Origin: Paraburkholderia sp. FT54 | Lineage (GTDB): Bacteria; Pseudomonadota; Gammaproteobacteria; Burkholderiales; Burkholderiaceae | Reading direction: 5' to 3' | Length of the DNA stretch: 64,000 nt | Assembly: GCF_031585635.1 (NCBI RefSeq) | Contig: NZ_CP134196.1 | Coordinates: 124,001-188,000, forward strand | Shown: positions 28,208 to 37,422 of the stretch, one piece after another | Layout: the number at the start of each line of letters is the position of its first letter | How positions within the stretch are numbered: the first letter of the stretch is position 1 | Notes under the pieces: generated by a model | The model's database searches: none | Told to the model about the DNA's origin: nothing | Seen by the model: the letters and a program-made list of their open reading frames with translations, nothing else | Position numbers and translations under genes: made by a program

Positions 28208-28668
28208 TCAGGTGCCTGTGCGGGTCTTGACCAGCTCGCTGCCCAGAATCATTGAGTCTCCTCCGCGGTTTCGGGGACGGTAGACCGAGTCGCCCAGGTT
28301 GATAGGCTTGCCGGACAGGGCGCAACGCCCCGACGCGCGAGCGAGACACGGCGACCAGACCTGCTCTTCGTAGTTGCAAAGCGTCGGGGTCACGCTAACA
28401 CCGTGAACACGAATTCGACAGGCGCTGCACGACCGTCACAGTAAGGGTGGTGCGCACGTCGCCGCGGTCCGTCTGCCGCGGACGGAACGACGCCCAAGCG
28501 TCCGGGCGCTTCGCAGACGAAGCGCAGTAAGCGGACTTCGACCGGGGTGGCCGGCCCGGTCGATGCGGCGAGCGGTGATGGCCTGAAGCAGTGCGGGGAC
28601 AATAGACGTATGTTGGAGCCATTCTCTGACAGGATGTCCGAAGTCGTATTGGGTTCAACGTTCAACAT
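28208..28668 (-). pseudogene. Frameshifted DUF3331-type gene
   Basis: A strong ribosome site (GGGAGG) and an ATG at 28668 open a frame beginning MLNVEPNTTS that stops at 28390. The conserved C-terminal core of DUF3331 proteins, a Burkholderiaceae family, appears in a different frame from 28435 to 28208: TLCNYEEQVW, then GRCALSGKPINLGDSVYRPR and SMILGSEL. A third frame just upstream reads TVTVVQRLSNS, also family-like. At least one and probably two frameshifts separate start and core. The function of the family is unknown. Confidence 0.55.
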
Positions 28669-28792
28669 CGTGTTCCTCCCTTTAGCACTGTTTCGGGCGG
28701 CTGTGCTCTCGTCGATGCGGTACTCCTCGACGGAGACAGGAATGGTTTTCCATTGCCGGCGTATCGCCGGGACCGGTCACGGCGATTGAACC

Positions 28793-29143
28793 CTACCGTG
28801 AACTGTGCAGCCGAAGCAGTTCGAGCAGGCGCGAGGCTGCAAATGGTTTTCTCAGAAACGCCGACACCCGCAGGTGGGGCGGCGGTGTCGCCACCGCTGA
28901 ATTCAGAAGGACAGGAATAGTTGCAAACTCCGGCTCGGCCGCGAGCGCGCCGATGAGGGCGGCACCGTCCATGACCGGCATCGTGAAATCCGAAACCACG
29001 ATGTCCGGGCGCCTTCGGCGCGCTGCGTGCAGTGCCTCATCCCCGTTCGACGCAGTCATAACCTCGTAACCTTCCCCGCAGACCAACGTCTCAAGCGCCT
29101 GAAGCAGGTTCATGTCGTCGTCGACCAGTAATACCGTCACCAT
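28793..29143 (-). CDS. Stand-alone response-regulator receiver (CheY-like)
   Basis: A 116-residue single receiver domain with the acidic pocket VDDD, phospho-acceptor Asp in VVSDFTMPVMDG and the switch Lys in FLRKPF. There is no output domain, so it would act through protein contacts or in a phosphorelay. The ATG at 29143 is preferred over a TTG at 29155. It is divergent from the sensor kinase at 29599, and the palindrome at 29360-29375 lies between them. Confidence 0.85.
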   Translation of the reverse strand: MVTVLLVDDDMNLLQALETLVCGEGYEVMTASNGDEALHAARRRRPDIVVSDFTMPVMDGAALIGALAAEPEFATIPVLLNSAVATPPPHLRVSAFLRKPFAASRLLELLRLHSSR

Positions 29144-29359
29144 GACCCGGCCCAAAGCGGTGGGTTTTCACTTCTCTGTCTGCCCGGCAACGGCTATTCC
29201 GTTGCTCGCGCGCGTTGCAGAGGTCGAATGCCCGCTGACTTGCGGAGTTCTGCGCTGTCATCACGGCGAGCGCTGTCTCGATGAGACAAGAATAGGCTTT
29301 GGCGAAGGGCGAATCTACTCTGCGGTTGGATATGCCGATGCCGCGTTAGCGTAACTCGC

Positions 29360-29375
29360 TTATACGAGCGTATAA
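29360..29375. promoter_or_regulatory. Perfect palindrome TTATACG-AG-CGTATAA between divergent signalling genes
   Basis: Seven-base perfect arms with a 2-base centre, 224 bp before the kinase start and 217 bp before the divergent receiver start. This is a typical homodimeric operator. No DNA-binding protein is encoded next to it. The remaining 29144-29598 holds no gene. Confidence 0.5.
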
Positions 29376-29598
29376 CCGCGGTGAGGAGACTTATCGAGCG
29401 GTGTCGTACTGCAACAAACGGGCAAAAGCGCTCCGCGTCTCGGACCGATACAGCGCTTGTCTGTTCGTCCGGCAGATTTTTTCATTCTTTAAGTAACGCC
29501 GGAATGAGAACCGAACAGTCGGAGAAGTCGAAAGCGTCGGCTATTATCCGGAGACCTATGCAAGCGATGGGTGCAGTGGCGCTAAAGGGAGACGTTCT

Positions 29599-31437
29599 GT
29601 GCGCACGACAGTTTCTTCACATGAAAGCAGAAGCCTGCGGTACCTGGCGACGCTGTGGATGGCAGGCTGTATCGCGCTCGGAGCCGTCACTGCAACCTGT
29701 GTCCTGCTGGACCAGGAAGAGAGCACCGCTGGCTTCCTGCTTCTGGTTGTCGTTGTTCTCCTGTCCCTGCTGGACAGCTTCATCTCATCGGTCATTTTCT
29801 CGGTTGTCGGCGCCGCGCTGCTCAGCTATTTTTTCACGGCACCCATCAATAGCATTCACATCAGCAAACCCCAGGATTCCTTCGCCCTTGTTGCCTTTCT
29901 CGTCACGTCACTCGCAATCACTACCCTGGTCAGGCGGATTGGCCGCGTTGAAAAGACGCAGCGCGCGCAGGCAGAGTTGCTGGAGCTGACACACGACAGT
30001 ATCATCGTGCGCGATAAAAACAACGTGATTACATACTGGAATCATGCAGCAGAGTCGCTCTATGGATGGAAGAAGGAAGAGGCGATGGGGAAGTTCATCG
30101 ACGAATTTCTGAGGACGGTGTTCCCACTGCCTCGAGATGAGCTCCAGCGGATTTTTCTTCGCGAGGGCCAGTGGGAGGGCGAGTTAATTCACAAGAGGCG
30201 GGATGGCACCGAGATAATCGTGACAAGCCGCTGGGCGCTGCAGCGCGACGGCGCGGGAAACCCGCTGGCCACGCTTGAGACCAACAATGACATCACGGAG
30301 CGCAGGCGCGCCGAGGAGCAGCTTCGAAAAAGTCAGGCACAATACTTTGCTGAAGCACAGAAGCTGAGCAAGACCGGCAGTTTCGATTGGAATGTCTCGA
30401 GCGGCGAACTCTTCTGGTCCGAGCAGACTTCTTCCATCTTCGAATACGAGCTGGCGGTCGCGCCCACCATCGAACTGGTCAGGCAGCGGGTGCATCCAGA
30501 CGATATTCCCCTGTTCGACGAGAAAGTTGCAAACGCGCGCAGTTTGGCTGCCGGGTTTGACATCGAGCATCGGCTGCTTTTTCCTGATGGACGCATCAAG
30601 TATCTCCACGTCGTTGGAAGGGCAGCGAACGGTCAGCCGGATAACGAACAGCTCATTGGGGCCGTGATGGATGTGACGCGAGCCAAGCAAACCGAGGAGC
30701 AGTTGCGGCATGCGCAAAGCGAACTTGGACGCGTAGGCCGGGTAACGGCGCTTGGTGAGCTGAGCGCATCAATCGCCCACGAAGTGGGACAGCCCCTTGC
30801 CGCCATCGTAACAAGCGGTGAAGCATGTCTGCGCTGGCTGCATCGCCAGCCTCCGAACATGGAAGAAATAGAGGGTTGCGTGAGCCACATGACAGACCAG
30901 GGAAATCGAGCTGCAGAAATCGTGCAACGCGTGAGGGCGCTCATGAAGGGGGCGCCGCCGGACCGGGCAGCGATTGCAATCAATGACGTGATCGAGGAGG
31001 CGATTATCCTTATCAGGCGAGATATTGAGCGCCAGAGTGCCTCTCTGACACGTCGTCTTGCCAGGGAGCTACCGCTGATACAGGGCGACCGTGTGCAACT
31101 CCAGCAGGTGCTCGTCAATTTAATCATCAACGGTCTGCAGGCGATGGCGAGCGTCAACGGCAGGCGCGAACTTGTCGTTCAGTCCCGCCTTGACCCTGAA
31201 GGCAATGTTGTCGTGGCGGTAAGGGACTCGGGAGCTGGCATCCACGAGGCCAATCTTCCGCAACTCTTTGAACCGTTTTTTACGACACGCAGTTCCGGCA
31301 TGGGAATGGGGCTTGCTATTTCCAGTTCTATTGTTGAAGCCCACCGTGGGCAAATCTGGGCCTCCAATAACCCTGAAGGTGGTGCGACGTTCTCGTTCAG
31401 CCTTCCGCCAGCCATGAAGGAGGAGGTGCGAAAGTGA
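29599..31437 (+). CDS. Membrane sensor histidine kinase (DUF4118-like TM region, two PAS domains)
   Basis: A 612-residue kinase. Residues 14-110 carry about four close transmembrane helices of the KdpD-like DUF4118 type. Two PAS domains follow (about 120-235 and 250-362), then HisKA with the phospho-acceptor His394 in IAHEVGQPLAAI, and the HATPase with N box NLIINGLQAM, G1 DSGAGI and GMGMGLAI. The layout is like FixL-type and other environmental sensors. Start is GTG at 29599 after AGGGAGA. A receiver-only protein is encoded 148 bp downstream. Confidence 0.9.
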   Translation: MRTTVSSHESRSLRYLATLWMAGCIALGAVTATCVLLDQEESTAGFLLLVVVVLLSLLDSFISSVIFSVVGAALLSYFFTAPINSIHISKPQDSFALVAFLVTSLAITTLVRRIGRVEKTQRAQAELLELTHDSIIVRDKNNVITYWNHAAESLYGWKKEEAMGKFIDEFLRTVFPLPRDELQRIFLREGQWEGELIHKRRDGTEIIVTSRWALQRDGAGNPLATLETNNDITERRRAEEQLRKSQAQYFAEAQKLSKTGSFDWNVSSGELFWSEQTSSIFEYELAVAPTIELVRQRVHPDDIPLFDEKVANARSLAAGFDIEHRLLFPDGRIKYLHVVGRAANGQPDNEQLIGAVMDVTRAKQTEEQLRHAQSELGRVGRVTALGELSASIAHEVGQPLAAIVTSGEACLRWLHRQPPNMEEIEGCVSHMTDQGNRAAEIVQRVRALMKGAPPDRAAIAINDVIEEAIILIRRDIERQSASLTRRLARELPLIQGDRVQLQQVLVNLIINGLQAMASVNGRRELVVQSRLDPEGNVVVAVRDSGAGIHEANLPQLFEPFFTTRSSGMGMGLAISSSIVEAHRGQIWASNNPEGGATFSFSLPPAMKEEVRK

Positions 31438-31585
31438 CGTACGGTGACCGACGCGCACATAGTTCGGTTCACATATACATTTGTACGATGTCACCGAACG
31501 CGGCTGTGAAGTAATCTGCTAATCAGGAGAGGCGGGCGGCACCGACCACACGTCATCCTCAGAGAGAATAATCGAGGGCCCCATT

Positions 31586-31957
31586 TTGCAAATTACGCCA
31601 GTCGTTTCGATTGTCGACGACGATTCAGCCGTCCGTGTTGCGTTAAGCAGCCTTATCCGGTCGCTTGGCTGGACCGTGCGCATGTATGAGTCGGCAGAAG
31701 AATTTCTTGCATCCGGGCAGGCCGCTCATACCTCCTGCCTGATTTCCGACATCCGTATGCCTGGGATGTCGGGTATCGAGATGCATGAGCGCCTTCGCGC
31801 CCAGGGACATGCCCCGGCCACCATTTTTATCAGTGCATATCCGACGTCGGCATTGCAGGCAAAAGCGGCGAGTAACGGCGCACTTGTGGTGCTCCAGAAG
31901 CCTTACCAGGCCACTGCAATGACTCACTGGCTCTCGGTCGCTCTCGGAAATCCGTAG
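31586..31957 (+). CDS. Receiver-only FixJ-type response regulator
   Basis: A 123-residue receiver with acidic residues SIVDDDSAVR, phospho-acceptor Asp55 in ISDIRMPGMSG and switch Lys in VLQKPY. The sequence is closest to the N-terminal half of FixJ/TodT regulators, but the LuxR-type DNA-binding half is absent. Start is TTG at 31586. It lies behind the sensor kinase and is its likely partner. The absence of an output domain is unusual for this subfamily. Confidence 0.85.
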   Translation: MQITPVVSIVDDDSAVRVALSSLIRSLGWTVRMYESAEEFLASGQAAHTSCLISDIRMPGMSGIEMHERLRAQGHAPATIFISAYPTSALQAKAASNGALVVLQKPYQATAMTHWLSVALGNP

Positions 31958-32115
31958 CGAATCATCGACGCTGTGCAGAAGTGCTAACGCACGACGGCAC
32001 TCAATGATGACCGCCGTGGGGCAGACGGGGCGGAGACACCCTCTGATGTTCTTGCTCTGGCTCTCTAAAACTGCAAGCGCGGCCAGCGGCTGGCAAACCA
32101 CCGGTCCCATTACAC

Positions 32116-32541
32116 TCACGGGTGCCGCATCGACGGAGTAATTGTTAGGCCAACCAGCAATCCTTCCGGAGAAAGAAATCGTGTGACTGTTTGACCCCAC
32201 GGTTCCTTCTTGCTCTTAATGAGAATTCGATAGCCTCGAGATTCCAGTTCCGCAGTTGCTCCTTCGACATCCTCGACATCAAATTCGAGCCATGCCTGGG
32301 GAACGGGCGTGTCGTCCGGCCAGGAATCTTTGCCAAAGCAGGACTGCGCCGCCTGCTCGAGCGGCCATAAAGCAAAACTCTGAACTCCTTTCAGAGCCTC
32401 AGTATGCAGATAACCGCCCGCCTCCTCCTTGAATGAGATATTGAACGTCTCCCCGTACAAGTTCCGTCCCGCGATTTTATCGCGGACGATTGGTCCAAAT
32501 CCGGCAACGAACAGGACCTTGATGCGCTCAAAATCTTGCAT
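32116..32541 (-). CDS. VOC/glyoxalase-family protein
   Basis: A 141-residue protein with two babbab modules of the vicinal oxygen chelate fold. Conserved pieces include the QAWLEFDVEDVEGATAELE strand-helix and the C-terminal FLSPEGLLVGLT, whose Glu is a usual metal ligand. Such proteins are lyases, dioxygenases or bleomycin-type binding proteins; the sequence does not decide. AGGAGGTG eight bases before the ATG at 32541 supports the start. Confidence 0.85.
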   Translation of the reverse strand: MQDFERIKVLFVAGFGPIVRDKIAGRNLYGETFNISFKEEAGGYLHTEALKGVQSFALWPLEQAAQSCFGKDSWPDDTPVPQAWLEFDVEDVEGATAELESRGYRILIKSKKEPWGQTVTRFLSPEGLLVGLTITPSMRHP

Positions 32542-32687
32542 GTGAACACCTCCTTTGACTGCGGATGCGGCAGGTAGTGGGCGCGTTCCAGCATGGACAA
32601 ATCACGGATGAAGCGGCTCACACCTTTCTTCTGCCGGCTTGACTGCAGCTTTCGCGGTTACGCAGCGCGATTGCGGAACCGGGCGAT

Positions 32688-33060
32688 TCAATGGCCATGC
32701 CCGCCTCCGTGCCCGCCATGACCGCCCCAGTGGCTATGTCCACCACCCCAGTAACCGAAGTTGAACGACACCGACGGCCCCCACCAGCCGGGCCCGCCAT
32801 ACCACGGGTAGGGGGGATAGTACGCCGGGTAGTAGGCGGGCGCGACGTACATGGGCGCCGGAAAGACATACGCGGGTTCACTCGGGGATGCGGGCGGGAT
32901 GTTCTGGGCGTCGGCGCCGTTCGACAAGCCGTAGCGTTGAGCAGGGACTTCGTGCTGGGTAGCGACAGTAGGAACGGCGGGATAATATCCGTATGGATAG
33001 TAGCCGGGGTAGACGTAGTAGCAGCCGGACAGCGCAAGCAGTACAACGGTGCTACGGTCA
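32688..33060 (-). pseudogene. Tyr/Pro/Gly/His-rich lipoprotein gene missing its 5' end
   Basis: The minus strand encodes the end of a signal peptide, VVLLALSGC with a good lipobox, then a Tyr/Pro-rich region (GYYPYGYYPA) and a Gly/His-rich tail (GGHSHWGGHGG). This is a surface lipoprotein type common in Burkholderia. Upstream of the hydrophobic stretch there is no start codon with a ribosome site; the frame instead runs into DNA that codes on the other strand. I infer that the first 10-15 codons and promoter were lost at a junction near 33045-33060. Confidence 0.6.
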
Positions 33061-33242
33061 ACAACAATTCGGGCGTGACCACGACGACAGTCCGACTTTT
33101 GAACTCGGAGGATGCCGGCAGCGCCCACGTCGTTACCAGTGTGACCCTTGAGCACGGCGTGCTATGGGAACCGACTATTGGCAAGAACAGCAAGGCGGCG
33201 GTGGCACTCAATACGGGGCATCCGTTCTACACGAAAGCGTAG
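33050..33242 (+). pseudogene. C-terminal fragment of an unidentified protein, possibly a GHKL-type ATP-binding protein
   Basis: On the plus strand a frame ending at 33242 reads SVTLEHGVLWEPTIG and then ALNTGHPFYTKA before the stop. The closing N-x-x-HPFY pattern recalls the C-terminal strand of large Hsp90-like ATP-binding proteins found near restriction and phage genes. Upstream of 33050 the frame is antisense to the lipoprotein and meaningless. So the 5' part of this gene is missing. The assignment is tentative. Confidence 0.35.
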
Positions 33243-33377
33243 GCGCATATGACGGGTTGTAACCTCCGCTGGGTCATTTCCTCAAGTAGGGACTCGCGCC
33301 CGTTAATTCGCTTTGTCTAGATTCAAATCGAAATGTGAGCGAGGAGCGGCCGTATAGAACCCGACCAGGGGAAGGTG

Positions 33378-33671
33378 TCAGCGGCCGCCGCCATGTCCGC
33401 CCCGGCCTCCATGTCCACCTTCGCCGGCATGTCCGCCCCAACCTCCGCGTCCGCCGTGCCAGCCACCGTGCCAACGGTCGCCGTGCCAGTAATTGCCGTA
33501 CCGGCCGCCCCAGGCGCCGCAGTCGCCCCAAATACCGCAGGTCCCGTACCCCGGCCCGTACGAGGGATAGCCGTAGACTGAATCGTATGGCTGGACATTT
33601 CCATATCCTGGTGCGACGGCGCACCCACACAGGCTCGCTGCCACAGTAAGCAACGCAACTAACTTACGCAC
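33378..33671 (-). CDS. Small Gly/His-rich lipoprotein (copy A)
   Basis: A 97-residue lipoprotein: signal peptide KLVALLTVAASLCGC with lipobox Cys, a Tyr/Gly/Pro region and a Trp/His/Gly-rich tail. The start is GTG at 33671 with CGGGAGA just upstream. Copy B (34625-34936) is a divergent paralogue with the same start codon context and nearly the same mature sequence, including GPGYGTC and IWGDCG. Function unknown; the His-rich tail could bind metal. Confidence 0.7.
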   Translation of the reverse strand: MRKLVALLTVAASLCGCAVAPGYGNVQPYDSVYGYPSYGPGYGTCGIWGDCGAWGGRYGNYWHGDRWHGGWHGGRGGWGGHAGEGGHGGRGGHGGGR

Positions 33672-34624
33672 GAATTTCTCCCGAGTGATGCTGAGGGTAA
33701 AACACGTAGCGGGAGCGGGCAGCAACGAGAGTAGTTGCGATAGCCGAGACCATCGAAAGAAAGCTTGCTGCGGCTTGATTCTTCGATTTTCTCACGCTCA
33801 ATACCAAGCCTAAGGACGACAAGCCGCCATGTGGCCACTTCACCCCTTACTCCTTAACTGCGCTCGCCGAAACAGCGGACACGGAAAAATATAGAGTGGT
33901 GTCCATGGCGTACGGATGGACGCGAGATTACGAACAAGTCATAAACGTCACACTCATCCGACGCTGGAGTCGTGCAAGAGGTTTGCTCCTCTTATCCGTG
34001 CTTCAAACTCGCTCGCATAACGTCGATGCGCCTGCAAGACCCTAGAAGCAGCAGCTTCGAGGGTTGAGATAGATATCAGCTTGCCTCGCCCGGTCGCACC
34101 TGGAGCCAGGCCGCGCGATGCGGTATTACGTCACGGTTCGTATTCAGTTGACAGAACGTCGGGCGCCACCCGGCCGTTGACGCACGGTACAAAGACGTGG
34201 CGATTCCGCGGACCTTCCAACTTGCAAGACCCATTCATTTGAAACGCTATGTGACGGCTCGTTGCCTCGTTGCCTGGAAGCCGGCATTTTTGTTTACCGC
34301 CCCGGCCGTGGTTACAACGGCGTAACTGCTTTTTAAGGCTGTCCTAACTCTTGCATGCCATCGTTGCCAGGACTCACATCAAAGCTTCTGTTTTGCCGCC
34401 GGCGCATCAGCAGCGTCTTTGCCCGGCCATTAGCGCTACGGCGACGGCACCGAAATAGCTACGAAAGGAAATTCAACCCACCATGTCTATCAAATTGCGA
34501 ACCCGAACACAAACCCGACCGACCACCCGCAGCAAGCATTCTGTCGATGGTTTCAGCTGCCGCAACCACTCCCGCTACTCTCCGCACCCGCGACGTGTCT
34601 CGCCCTCAGCTCCGGGAGACATTC
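33672..34624. other. Region between the divergent lipoprotein paralogues, no gene seen
   Basis: About 950 bp. Both ends carry a related 5' leader: a Ser/Pro-coding-like stretch, CCCTCAGC, then CGGGAGA before GTGCGTAAGTTA. This shows the duplication included the promoter regions in inverted orientation. The middle shows no convincing gene or RNA. Confidence 0.5.
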
Positions 34625-34936
34625 GTGCGTAAGTTAATAGTGTTACTCGCCGTGGCAGCGAGCCTAGGTGGTTGCGCCGTCGCAGCAGGGTATGGAAATG
34701 CACAGCCATATGGAGATGCGCAGCAATACAATTCTATCTACGGCTATCCTTTCTACGGGCCGGGGTACGGGACCTGCAGTATTTGGGGCGATTGCGGCAC
34801 CTGGGGTGGCTGGTACGGCTATCACTGGTACGGGTACCGTGGGCACGGTGGATGGCATGGCGGGCACGGTGGATGGCATGGTGGTCATGGAGGTTGGGGA
34901 GGACATGGCGGCGGAGGCGGGCATGGCGGCCGCTGA
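34625..34936 (+). CDS. Small Gly/His-rich lipoprotein (copy B)
   Basis: A 103-residue paralogue of the lipoprotein at 33378-33671. Signal peptide KLIVLLAVAASLGGC, a Tyr/Gly/Gln region with an inserted AQPYGDAQQY repeat, and a longer tail with three tandem HGGWHGG units. GTG start at 34625 with CCGGGAGA upstream. It is followed 87 bp later by a perfect 15-bp hairpin terminator. Function unknown. Confidence 0.7.
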   Translation: MRKLIVLLAVAASLGGCAVAAGYGNAQPYGDAQQYNSIYGYPFYGPGYGTCSIWGDCGTWGGWYGYHWYGYRGHGGWHGGHGGWHGGHGGWGGHGGGGGHGGR

Positions 34937-35023
34937 AACGTTCCCTTGGCCGTTCCATACGGCCGCTCATATTTCGCTTTGAATCGGCCAGTCGATGCTC
35001 GTAGAAAGCATAGGTTAAAGCGA

Positions 35024-35056
35024 GGAATATCTGCGACGGGGCGTCGCAGATATTCC
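35024..35056. terminator. Strong hairpin between convergent genes (15-bp perfect stem, GGG loop)
   Basis: Arms GGAATATCTGCGACG at 35024-35038 and its exact complement at 35042-35056, followed by ATTT. It lies between the lipoprotein gene ending at 34936 (+) and the small gene ending at 35126 (-), so it can serve both. The T-tract is short. Confidence 0.65.
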
Positions 35057-35125
35057 ATTTGAGGTAAACGGACCATTAGTGCCCACGCCATCAAAAAACG
35101 ACCAAGGAATCGATGCCTTTCGCGG

Positions 35126-35398
35126 TTAGTCCCCAAACGGGTTGCCGGTGCCTTTCACTTCGGTATTGAGGTTGTATTCCGCACGCACGACCTTGAGTAC
35201 GCCCTCGATGTCGCGCTCGAAGCCGACCGCGTTGCCGAAGTGAGTCATGTTCCAGTTGCAGCCTGTCTTGTCAACCTCTTGCAACTGCGGCCGCGGCACA
35301 CGAAACTTCACGCCATCCTCGACGATTTCCTGCAATCGATGGATTCGCCGGTTGACCTCCTGCTGTAGCTGCGAAGCGTTGAGCGTCTTGCGTATCAT
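35126..35398 (-). CDS. Conserved hypothetical protein (90 residues)
   Basis: Start ATG at 35398 with AGGAGAC upstream. The protein begins with a helix (LNASQLQQEVNRRIHRLQEIVEDG) and ends with FERDIEGVLKVVRAEYNL; no signal peptide or membrane segment. Similar short proteins occur across Paraburkholderia with no assigned role. It stands alone between a terminator and a 500-bp gap to the next gene. Confidence 0.7.
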   Translation of the reverse strand: MIRKTLNASQLQQEVNRRIHRLQEIVEDGVKFRVPRPQLQEVDKTGCNWNMTHFGNAVGFERDIEGVLKVVRAEYNLNTEVKGTGNPFGD

Positions 35399-35916
35399 CC
35401 AAGTCTCCTTCCGGTTGCTCAAGACAGTCTAGCGCAAGTGAGGCGTTTCGCGACCTCGCGCTGAAAAGCAAGTGCCTGAGAGAGAGCAGGCACCTTGGTC
35501 CGTCGGGGTGCGTCAGTAAGTCCGTACGCGACAATCACGGCGACGCTGCCGCCAATGCCACGACCACCGGCGGCGCCGACGACCGACATGCTATTCACTG
35601 CTCGCTTTGTCTTCGTTTTAGATTCAATGTCTTCGGTCGCAGAACCACGTTCGAGGACCAGCATGCGAATCATGGTCCATGACGGGTCGCGTTTTCTTTG
35701 CAATCAAAGCGTCAGCTTGAGATGCAGCTTCTTCAGCTTCGTCTGGTTTTGTTCTAGTGTTGCCATTGCGACCCTCAAGATGATTGCTGACTCACCGCAC
35801 CACGTCATAGGCGTCGTCATCAACACGTAACGCGAACAGCAAAGGTTGCGTAACCTGTTTCACCATTTCAGATGCGCCCGACAAATCACCAGAAGCAAAA
35901 ATCCGGGAGTAAAGTC

Positions 35917-36912
35917 ATGAAATCAATGCGCTGTGTGGTCCGGAGCTCGGCATTAGTCGGACGCGCCTGCATCGTTGTCCTGATGTTACTGATGCCATGT
36001 TCCAGCCACTCACAGGCATCTGGCACTGCAGCAGCGTCGATGCCAACATCTCGGCCCCCCGTACCGTCAATCAGGCTCCCGCCCTCCGTGTCTTCATCTA
36101 CGAATGCCCCAGCTATTGCAGCCAGTGTCGCGTCGCAAGTGTCTCAGCAGCCAGCTCTGACGGGGAAAAGCTCCCCTTCAGGTCAGTCTACCAATCCTGC
36201 ACCAGGCACCACGTCCGTATCGGCTCCCGCAAGCGGCGTCGCGCCCGAGCCGAGCGAGCAAGTGGGGAAGAGCTATGGTTGGCTTATTGCAAGCGGTCTC
36301 GCTGCGTTATCACTGTTTGCGTCCATATTCGCCATCCTTCTGTCGATTTTGACAATCTGGCGCAATTGGTCCATTGCCCGTGTCAATCTTGTCGCCAACT
36401 GCCACAAGACATACGGCGATATCTTCAGCGAGCTTTTTGAGCTCAACGAAGAGGCGAAGATGCAGGGTCCGGTGCCAGCCGGGCTACCGGGGACCGCGAA
36501 TCCGCCGGCGGTCGACCCTATGCCTGTTATCAAGCGGCGGGCGCACAAACTTCTGCTGAGGCTATGGAACCTGCAGCACGAACAATATCTCTACTTTCGG
36601 GAGGAGCTCATTCCGCAACCCGTGTTCGAGAGCTGGCTGATCTATCGATACGCGGACTACCGCAGCACTGATTACAATTTTGACGGCATTGGCTACAAGT
36701 GGACGTGGGACACACGGAAAAGAGAATTCGCCCACCAAAGCGATTTCGTTGAGCTTATGGACCTTGCCATGGACACAGCCAACAAGCACTCGAACGCTGC
36801 TGACGCCGCATCGCTCGCAGTGCAGGACGCAATGTACCTATACAAACGCTCAACTGCGGGGTCAAACATCCGGCGCCATTGGAGCAGAATCGCAGATTTC
36901 TATAAACACTGA
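35917..36912 (+). CDS. Membrane protein with N-terminal signal, Ser/Pro-rich linker and cytosolic C-terminal domain
   Basis: A 331-residue protein. A signal-like hydrophobic segment (about 14-30) is followed by a low-complexity Ser/Pro/Ala region (35-115), a second membrane helix (about 120-145, LIASGLAALSLFASIF) and a folded C-terminal part with many aromatics (HEQYLYFREEL; YRYADYRSTDYNFDG). I do not recognise the C-terminal domain. Start ATG at 35917 after GGGAG; an ATG 45 bases earlier is less likely. It is not in an operon. Confidence 0.7.
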   Translation: MKSMRCVVRSSALVGRACIVVLMLLMPCSSHSQASGTAAASMPTSRPPVPSIRLPPSVSSSTNAPAIAASVASQVSQQPALTGKSSPSGQSTNPAPGTTSVSAPASGVAPEPSEQVGKSYGWLIASGLAALSLFASIFAILLSILTIWRNWSIARVNLVANCHKTYGDIFSELFELNEEAKMQGPVPAGLPGTANPPAVDPMPVIKRRAHKLLLRLWNLQHEQYLYFREELIPQPVFESWLIYRYADYRSTDYNFDGIGYKWTWDTRKREFAHQSDFVELMDLAMDTANKHSNAADAASLAVQDAMYLYKRSTAGSNIRRHWSRIADFYKH

Positions 36913-37004
36913 AGGGTGGGCGACAATCGCGATGAGGCAGCCGACGCGAGTGCGAAGACAAGTCAGACATACATATGCTTCCGGTGCAGCGGAAGCTTCA
37001 TTAG

Positions 37005-37155
37005 CAGGCTGTTGAAAAACTGTTTCGAGGGGTGCTCGCAAGCGGTTTTCCGGGGTGACCTCACCCTTACCGAGGTTGCGCGAGCGGCTTGCAGGCCGTT
37101 TTGTGAGGCCCGTGATTTTCACTGGCGCTTCGTCAGGGAGAATTTCAACAGCCTG
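37005..37155. mobile_element. MITE, 151 bp, with TTAG target duplication
   Basis: Terminal inverted repeats CAGGCTGTTGAAA at 37005-37017 and TTTCAACAGCCTG at 37143-37155 are perfect over 13 bases. The flanks are identical TTAG (37001-37004 and 37156-37159). There is no coding capacity. The end sequence resembles those of IS1182-type elements, so mobilisation by such a transposase is likely; no full-length relative is in the window. Confidence 0.75.
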
Positions 37156-37422
37156 TTAGAAAGACGAGTACGCTATGGGCGAAAGATACTTCTTTTTCGC
37201 CCGGTCGGAATGATGCACCGGCGGAGCATAAGTTACGGCACGGGATACGAGATGGTCCACGTTGAACGATTAGAGTACGTTCGTACATGAAACCGGTGCA
37301 AACGACCACAGCACCGAAAGTCCTATATCGGGGCGGCTCATAACGCGCCCAAACGCCGCCAGCAAAAACTGCAGTAACCTGAACTGCACCCCAAAAGTTG
37401 GACACCGATCCAACCTTTTGGG

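Noticed and set aside
32618..33211. Minus-strand frame of 197 codons, Thr/Pro/Arg-rich
   Set aside because: It is the wrong frame of the Tyr/Gly/His-rich lipoprotein, which shows a lipobox.
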